From assembly GCA_003313425.1 (NCBI GenBank), contig NHZP01000180.1:1-13405 (forward strand): DNA of 13,405 bases, in the 5' to 3' direction. The stretch's first letter is position 1. Each line of letters begins with the position of its first letter. Under the pieces are notes generated by a model. It was not told where the DNA came from, searched no databases, and saw nothing but the letters and a program-made list of their open reading frames with translations. Position numbers and translations under genes: made by a program. Source of the stretch: Pseudopyrenochaeta lycopersici. Taxonomy: Eukaryota > Ascomycota > Dothideomycetes > Pleosporales > Pseudopyrenochaetaceae. Below are positions 10,073 to 13,405 of the stretch, in pieces.

Positions 10073-10153
10073 GGTCTTACCGGTAAGACCATACCGGTTA
10101 TTATGTAAGCAGCTGGTATGGTATGGTTTGACCTCCATACCATACCATACCAG
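10073..10153. repeat. Right subterminal motif cluster of the hAT element
   Basis: Contains a perfect 18-bp palindrome at 10073-10090 (GGTCTTACCGGTAAGACC) and a perfect 14-bp stem (10113-10126 with 10140-10153) built of GGTATGG units around a 13-base loop. It mirrors the motif cluster at the left end. Confidence 0.7.
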
Positions 10154-10169
10154 ACCATTCCGATCACTG
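10146..10169 (-). repeat. Right terminal inverted repeat of the hAT element (24 bp)
   Basis: Ends in CCGATCACTG and is the exact reverse complement of 7455-7478. Confidence 0.95.
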
Positions 10170-10177
10170 GCTCGGAC
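10170..10177. repeat. Right target-site duplication of the hAT element
   Basis: GCTCGGAC immediately after the right terminus, identical to 7447-7454. In the LINE it encodes part of the Val-Arg-Ala near the C-terminus. Confidence 0.95.
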
Positions 10178-10754
10178 AGCGTTCATGTTCGGAGTCCAGT
10201 TCTTGTCATCAGCTGTGGTCTTTCCGCCGAGGAAGAAAGATAGATTTCCTCTCCTGTGTCTGTGCATTGTAGCATCTCTGTTCGGAGCGTTGTCCATCTT
10301 CTGCACCGGAAGAGGAAGTGTTCTACTGTCTCTTGCGCTTGTCCGTATTCACACTGGTCTGTTGACGCAGCATGATTCGGTGGAGATATACGTTCAGTCT
10401 TGCCATGCCTGTCCTGAGTTGGGCGAGCGTGTTCGCTTCTTTCCATGATAGTCGGTCATAGAGCTGTCGCGTATGTTTGCCTGGTAATGCTTTGTCTATT
10501 CTTTTAGAGTAGCTCCCGACGTTTTCCAGTAAACCCCTAGCGGTGGCACGATGCTTAGCTCGCGCAATGTTAAGGGTGGTCGATCGCATTCTGGGAGTTG
10601 TGTCTGTGGGTGACACCCTGTCTCGTTGCGCTTTTGCCTTCGCCTTAGCAAGCTTCAACAGTGCGTTTTCTTCACTTGACCGCAGCCATAATACAGTTAT
10701 CGTGTTTCCATTTCTTTTCAGTGCTCTTATGGATTCATAGGTGCGGCATGTCAG
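10170..10754 (-). pseudogene. LINE polyprotein C-terminal remnant (end of RNase H and Cys/His motif)
   Basis: The minus strand reads LTCRTYESIRALKRNGNTIT, VLWLRSSEENALLKLAKAKA, PRMRSTTLNIARAKH, YSKRIDKALPGKHTRQLYDR and LSWKEANTLAQLRTGMARLN in one frame. The next frame has DQCEYGQAQETVEHFLFRC, and a third has RGNLSFFLGGKTTADDKNW ending in MNAVRA at the hAT junction. These are the RNase H end and the C-terminal block of fungal LINE polyproteins. The Cys-x-Cys usual at the start of the Cys/His motif appears as Cys-Glu-Tyr, so one metal ligand is lost. Two frame changes, each equal to one lost base, fall around 10330-10370 and 10240-10260. The remaining codons lie beyond the hAT element at 7377-7451. 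Confidence 0.75.
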
Positions 10755-10756
10755 TA

Positions 10757-10811
10757 CAGTTGCTTGCGAAACCGCCTGCACCTTTTTGCGCACACAAAGA
10801 TTCTTGGCCCC
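10757..10811 (+). repeat. Left inverted repeat of the MITE
   Basis: Pairs with 10947-10999. The outer 21 bases are identical; the match fades after a shared GCACAC/AAGATT core. Confidence 0.8.
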
Positions 10812-10946
10812 ACTGCACTAGGACACCCATGCTGTTGTGTGGCCAATCATCTGCCTTCAGTGTCAACAGCGGAACCCCTCGAACTCCGCAGAATCGCCTT
10901 ACAGGAACATGGTTGGTTGAAAGGCAGCAAGGACTTGGGCCCGCAA

Positions 10947-10999
10947 GGGTCAAAAATCTTCGTGTGCCCAAACGGTGAAGGCGGTTTCGCAAGCAACTG
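10947..10999 (-). repeat. Right inverted repeat of the MITE
   Basis: Reverse complement of the left repeat with about six mismatches and one single-base gap. Confidence 0.8.
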
Positions 11000-11082
11000 T
11001 ATGAAGGCTACCGCAGCAGCCATCGGTCACCTTTGCTAACCAATCATGCATACGTACACGGCGAAGAGCATGAGATTGATGA

Positions 11083-11430
11083 ACTGAGGGTTCGTTGCTG
11101 AAACCAAGCGATCACCCAGTAGCATCCAATGATTCAACGGGGAAGACCGAAAATGCTGACGATCTTCAGACGGGAATCGTGTTAGGCTGTATCGAGCTTA
11201 GTGCCACGTGGCCATATGCACTCGTGCGCAATCGACGAGCGATCATCGAATGCTTACTCGCCTCAAAGCCAAATGGCGTTGATCTACAGCGCACCGGGCC
11301 GAACGATGAATGGCACTGGATGAGCGATGACAGTCATCCAATTAGCTACCTGGGTCAGCACTTGATTGTAGCGGAACGACCCGCGCCTAGTGCTGATGGT
11401 CATCACATGTGGCGCATTCTAGCGTGTTAA
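11083..11430 (+). CDS. Unrecognised open frame, partial
   Basis: The frame is open from just after a stop at 11080-11082 to a TAA at 11428-11430, about 115 codons. There is no ATG in its first two thirds, so if real it lacks its 5' exon or is a fragment. The composition looks protein-like: Trp, Cys and His in plausible places, with stretches such as ELSATWPYALVRNRRAIIEC, PNDEWHWMSDDSHPISYLGQ and HLIVAERPAPSADGHHMW. I do not recognise the family. It ends 24 bp before the TA target of the Tc1-like element, so that insertion lies in its 3' flank and does not break it. It could also be a chance open frame. Confidence 0.3.
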   Translation, partial: TEGSLLKPSDHPVASNDSTGKTENADDLQTGIVLGCIELSATWPYALVRNRRAIIECLLASKPNGVDLQRTGPNDEWHWMSDDSHPISYLGQHLIVAERPAPSADGHHMWRILAC

Positions 11431-11455
11431 TGCTGGTGTTGTGGTTACCCACTTA

Positions 11456-11520
11456 CAGTCCCCCCCATGAATTGACTGCTAGCGCGAGACGAGGTGTGAC
11501 GAGATCTGGTCCGTGCGGCA
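11456..11520 (+). repeat. Left terminal inverted repeat of the Tc1-like element (65 bp)
   Basis: Pairs with 12695-12760. Contains CATGAATTGACTGCTAGCGC and a run of seven C. Confidence 0.95.
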
Positions 11521-11599
11521 GGAAGGGGTCACATCTTTGATCACACAACTTTGGCAGTAAACAGATGCTTGCGCTTCACTGTCGTTCTTTTTTTTGATA

Positions 11600-12636
11600 A
11601 TGAGGTCTCCAAAGACTCGCCTCTCATATAAGAGAGAATTCAGATACATACAATGCATGATCTTGGTTATAAGCAGACAGAAATCTCAATCTACCTCCAG
11701 ATTCCTCAGACAACGATCTCTCTCTGCCTTCGAACAGGCGAGACGCCTCCACCTCCTCCACTAGGCCGTAAGCCTATCCTTGATACGCCAAAGAGACAAA
11801 GGCTTGTTGCTCATGCGACTCAGGATCACGTTCAAAGAAGAAAGCCGTGGAAGGAGGTCGCAGCAGAGCTGGGGTGGCATCTTTGCAGCAGGACGCTGAA
11901 GGCAGCATTTGAAAAAAGAGAGATACTTTAGACGCGTTGCAACAGAGAAACCTCTCCTCACAGATAAGCATAGATATGATAGACTGGTTTGGGCATATGA
12001 GCATGTTGAATGGGAAGATCAAGACTGGCTCAGAGTTGGATGGAGCGACGAGATGTCTGCAAGACTAGGAGGAGGCAAGATATTTGTGACAAGGATGGCA
12101 GAAGAGAGACTTGATCAAGACTGCCTTATCCCTCGTTTCAGACGTTACTCATGCTGCATGGTCTGGGGCATTATCTCAGGCCTATTCAAAGGGCCTCTTA
12201 TTCTCTTTAAGAAAGATTGGTGCGTAAATAAGAAGAAGACAGTCACTTCTCACGTCTATATTAAGCATATTCTTCCTTACATTAAGGAATTCCAAAGAGA
12301 GATGGCTGCCTACTTCAACAAAGAGATGATCTTTATGGAGGATAACTGTTCTATTCATAACTCAAAAGAAACAAAGGCTGCGCAGAGGCTGCTCCAAATC
12401 ATAAAGATGACTTGGCCAGCTAATTCACCAGATCTCAACCCTATTGAGAACGTGTGGCAGATGCTCAAGCATCGAGTCGCCCAGCGATATCCTAAGACAA
12501 CAGAGGAGGTTAAGCTCTATCTTGAGGAGGAGTGGGAGAAAATCACAGTTGAAGACTATAAAAAGTATATATCCTGTCCATGCGTGAGCGCTGTGTTGCA
12601 GTGATCCAGGCAGAAGGCCTTCATACAAAGTGGTAG
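11600..12636 (+). pseudogene. Tc1-like DD34E transposase, frameshifted
   Basis: The most likely start is the ATG at 11600 (MRSPKTRLSYKREFRYIQ). A one-base change near 11652 joins it to MHDLGYKQTEISIYLQIPQT, a helix-turn-helix DNA-binding region. A Pro-rich linker and GRKP (an AT-hook-like motif) follow, then WKEVAAELGWHLCSRTLKAAFEK, a second helix-turn-helix. A gained base in the A run near 11911-11916 leads to RRVATEKPLLTDKHRYDRLV and the catalytic part. The first Asp is in GWSDEMS, the second in FMEDNCSIHNS, and the Glu in SPDLNPIENVW; 34 residues separate the last two. Near 12575 one more lost base changes the end from a premature stop at 12602 to MRERCVAVIQAEGLHTKW with a stop at 12634-12636, which fits Tc1 C-termini. 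Full length would be about 345 residues, a normal size. It cuts and rejoins DNA at the element's own ends. Confidence 0.85.
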
Positions 12637-12694
12637 AGCATTGCTGCTGTCTTGTTGTACATACAAAAATGAATAGAAACTCAGACCAGGGCTG

Positions 12695-12760
12695 TGCCGC
12701 ACGGACCAAATCTCATCACATCTCGTCTCGCGCTAGCAGTCAATTCATGGGGGGGGACTG
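12695..12760 (-). repeat. Right terminal inverted repeat of the Tc1-like element (66 bp)
   Basis: Pairs with 11456-11520. Differs from it at three positions plus one extra base in the G run (eight G). Confidence 0.95.
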
Positions 12761-12762
12761 TA

Positions 12763-13405
12763 GAGGATAATGATTATGATCCCCTCAATACCACGTCAAC
12801 GACCATCAGCGTTCTACTCACATGGCTAACCTGTCAATGCAAGCACTGTTAGGCATGACCGGTCATGACTCGTGGGTTCCATGCTTCATGACGCAAGCAA
12901 CAAACCATTCATCCCACGCCAGTCCAGTCTCGGCTAAAATAAGCCTTTCCTGACTTCACGAGTTATGAGTCAGTCACGAAAATCTCCGGGCTAATCAAAC
13001 AGCGGCGCCGGAAACTGGGCAATTGACTGCAGAGGGGAGTGTTGGAGGCTCCTTCTCGAACCCTCACAGCTTGCCCACACATGTGGCAATGTAATGTTGC
13101 TGCTCGTTGTTACCATTACATGTTTCGTTTCGAACGTTGAGACGATGGTGCTAAGCCGCAATGGGCTGCCCTCCGCAAGGATATTGCACGCTGCGGCGTG
13201 GCGGCTTGCTGCTGCGTGGAAATGGGGCGTTGGCACATCAGCACGCGAAACAAGCAAGTACATCGTGGTGGGTACACAAGGACACCAGGTTACGCGGAGC
13301 TCTTCGATACTAACTGCTTACCTCCATCACTACAATCGGCCAGTATTTTTGTGCTATCTCTGATCTGCTTATGCCTCCATGTCAGCTATGGTAAACGTGT
13401 CAGGG
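12763..13405. other. Right-hand flank, no supported gene
   Basis: Overlapping open frames on opposite strands (12991-13263 and 13094-13363) show no motif I recognise. The only visible structure is a perfect 14-bp palindrome, CATGACCGGTCATG, at 12854-12867, and an imperfect inverted pair (CATGACTCGTG near 12864 with CACGAGTTATG near 12957). Confidence 0.4.

Larger units (their letters stand above)
7455..10169 (+). mobile_element. Complete hAT-superfamily DNA transposon, 2,715 bp
   Basis: Both ends begin CAGTGATCGG and form a perfect 24-bp terminal inverted repeat (7455-7478 and 10146-10169). The flanks carry an identical 8-bp duplication, GCTCGGAC, at 7447-7454 and 10170-10177. An 8-bp duplication and CAGTG termini are hallmarks of hAT elements. 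The interior holds one transposase gene with a BED zinc finger, the hAT catalytic blocks and a C-terminal dimerisation domain. Both subterminal regions are rich in GGTATGG-type motifs. The insertion split the end of a LINE coding frame. The ends look recent, but the transposase as written is frameshifted. Confidence 0.95.
7045..10756 (-). mobile_element. 5'-truncated LINE (non-LTR retrotransposon), split by an hAT insertion
   Basis: The element lies on the minus strand in two pieces, about 10756-10170 (coding) and 7454-7045 (last codons, 3' untranslated region and TG tail). The hAT element at 7455-10169 was inserted later. Only the end of the RNase H region and the C-terminus of the polyprotein remain, about 1 kb in all, so most of the 5' end is missing, as is usual for LINE copies made by target-primed reverse transcription. 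The 5' limit is uncertain: recognisable sequence stops at the TA beside the MITE at 10757, and nothing LINE-like was recognised beyond 10999. No target-site duplication was found. Confidence 0.75.
10757..10999. mobile_element. 243-bp MITE with long inverted repeats and TA duplications
   Basis: The element is bounded by TA at 10755-10756 and 11000-11001. Its ends are imperfect inverted repeats of about 54 bp. The first 21 bases, starting CAGTTGCTTGCGAAACCGCC, match perfectly, then there are about six mismatches and one gap. TA duplication and a CAGT start point to the Tc1/mariner superfamily. The interior is too short for a transposase, so mobility would depend on an enzyme supplied elsewhere. 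Its ends differ from those of the Tc1-like element at 11456-12760, so that element is probably not the parent. Confidence 0.8.
11456..12760 (+). mobile_element. Complete Tc1-like DNA transposon, 1,305 bp
   Basis: The element is flanked by TA at 11454-11455 and 12761-12762. The ends are inverted repeats of 65 and 66 bp that begin CAGTCCCCCC and end CCGTGCGGCA, with three mismatches (all transitions) and one length difference in the C run (seven C on the left, eight on the right). Inside is one transposase gene of the DD34E type. Size, TA duplication and gene layout match Tc1-like elements of fungi such as the impala group; assignment to a named family would need a database. Confidence 0.95.

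Noticed and set aside
7030..11044. CTAACCA near 7030 and near 11037 as a possible LINE target-site duplication
   Set aside because: Only 7 bases match, and neither copy lies directly against the LINE end.
11456..12760. Repeat-induced point mutation as the cause of transposon decay
   Set aside because: The breaks are single-base indels and not C-to-T stops. The three differences between the ends are transitions but do not sit in the usual CpA context.
12966..12972. TGAGTCA, a Gcn4/AP-1-type site, and several CACGTG boxes across the window
   Set aside because: Motifs of 6-7 bases are expected by chance in 13 kb and none stands before a supported gene start.
12991..13363. Two open frames on opposite strands, one opening with a signal-peptide-like hydrophobic stretch (MLLLVVTITCF)
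   Set aside because: They overlap each other, show no known motif, and each is under 95 codons. Either could be chance.

Overview
The window reads as a piece of a filamentous ascomycete genome. Dothideomycetes is my best guess, from the mix of gene families; this is an inference. Nothing looks prokaryotic. Genes are sparse, several belong to fungus-specific protein families, and the right half is a cluster of transposable elements.

Left part (1-6700), host genes. Two relics of the fungal F-box-like/DUF7730-type families lie at 462-968 (+) and 1544-2289 (-). About 1.7 kb without a recognisable gene follows. A nucleoside 2-deoxyribosyltransferase-like gene (4124-5046, +) is convergent with a secreted-protein gene (5619-6555, -). 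That second protein has a signal peptide ending just before a histidine and resembles the fungal DUF7492 family.

Right part (6900-12760), nested mobile DNA. A 5'-truncated LINE-type retrotransposon on the minus strand ends in a (TG)17 tail (7045-7078 on the plus strand). Close to its stop codon it is split by a complete 2,715-bp hAT DNA transposon (7455-10169) with perfect 24-bp terminal inverted repeats and a perfect 8-bp target duplication. At the upstream limit of the recognisable LINE sequence sits a 243-bp inverted-repeat element with TA duplications (10757-10999), a Tc1/mariner-type MITE. Further right is a complete 1,305-bp Tc1-like element (11456-12760) with roughly 65-bp inverted repeats and a DD34E transposase.

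Every recognisable coding region, host gene or transposon, is broken by single-base frameshifts, while the protein motifs stay intact from frame to frame and in-frame stops are rare. My hand count is about 25 shifts, roughly four fifths of them single-base losses. With near-perfect transposon ends, this points to homopolymer-type sequence error in the assembly, or else an unusual deletion-biased mutation process. It should be settled before any gene here is called a pseudogene.

The host genes show no evident common pathway. The transposons explain the structure of the right half.
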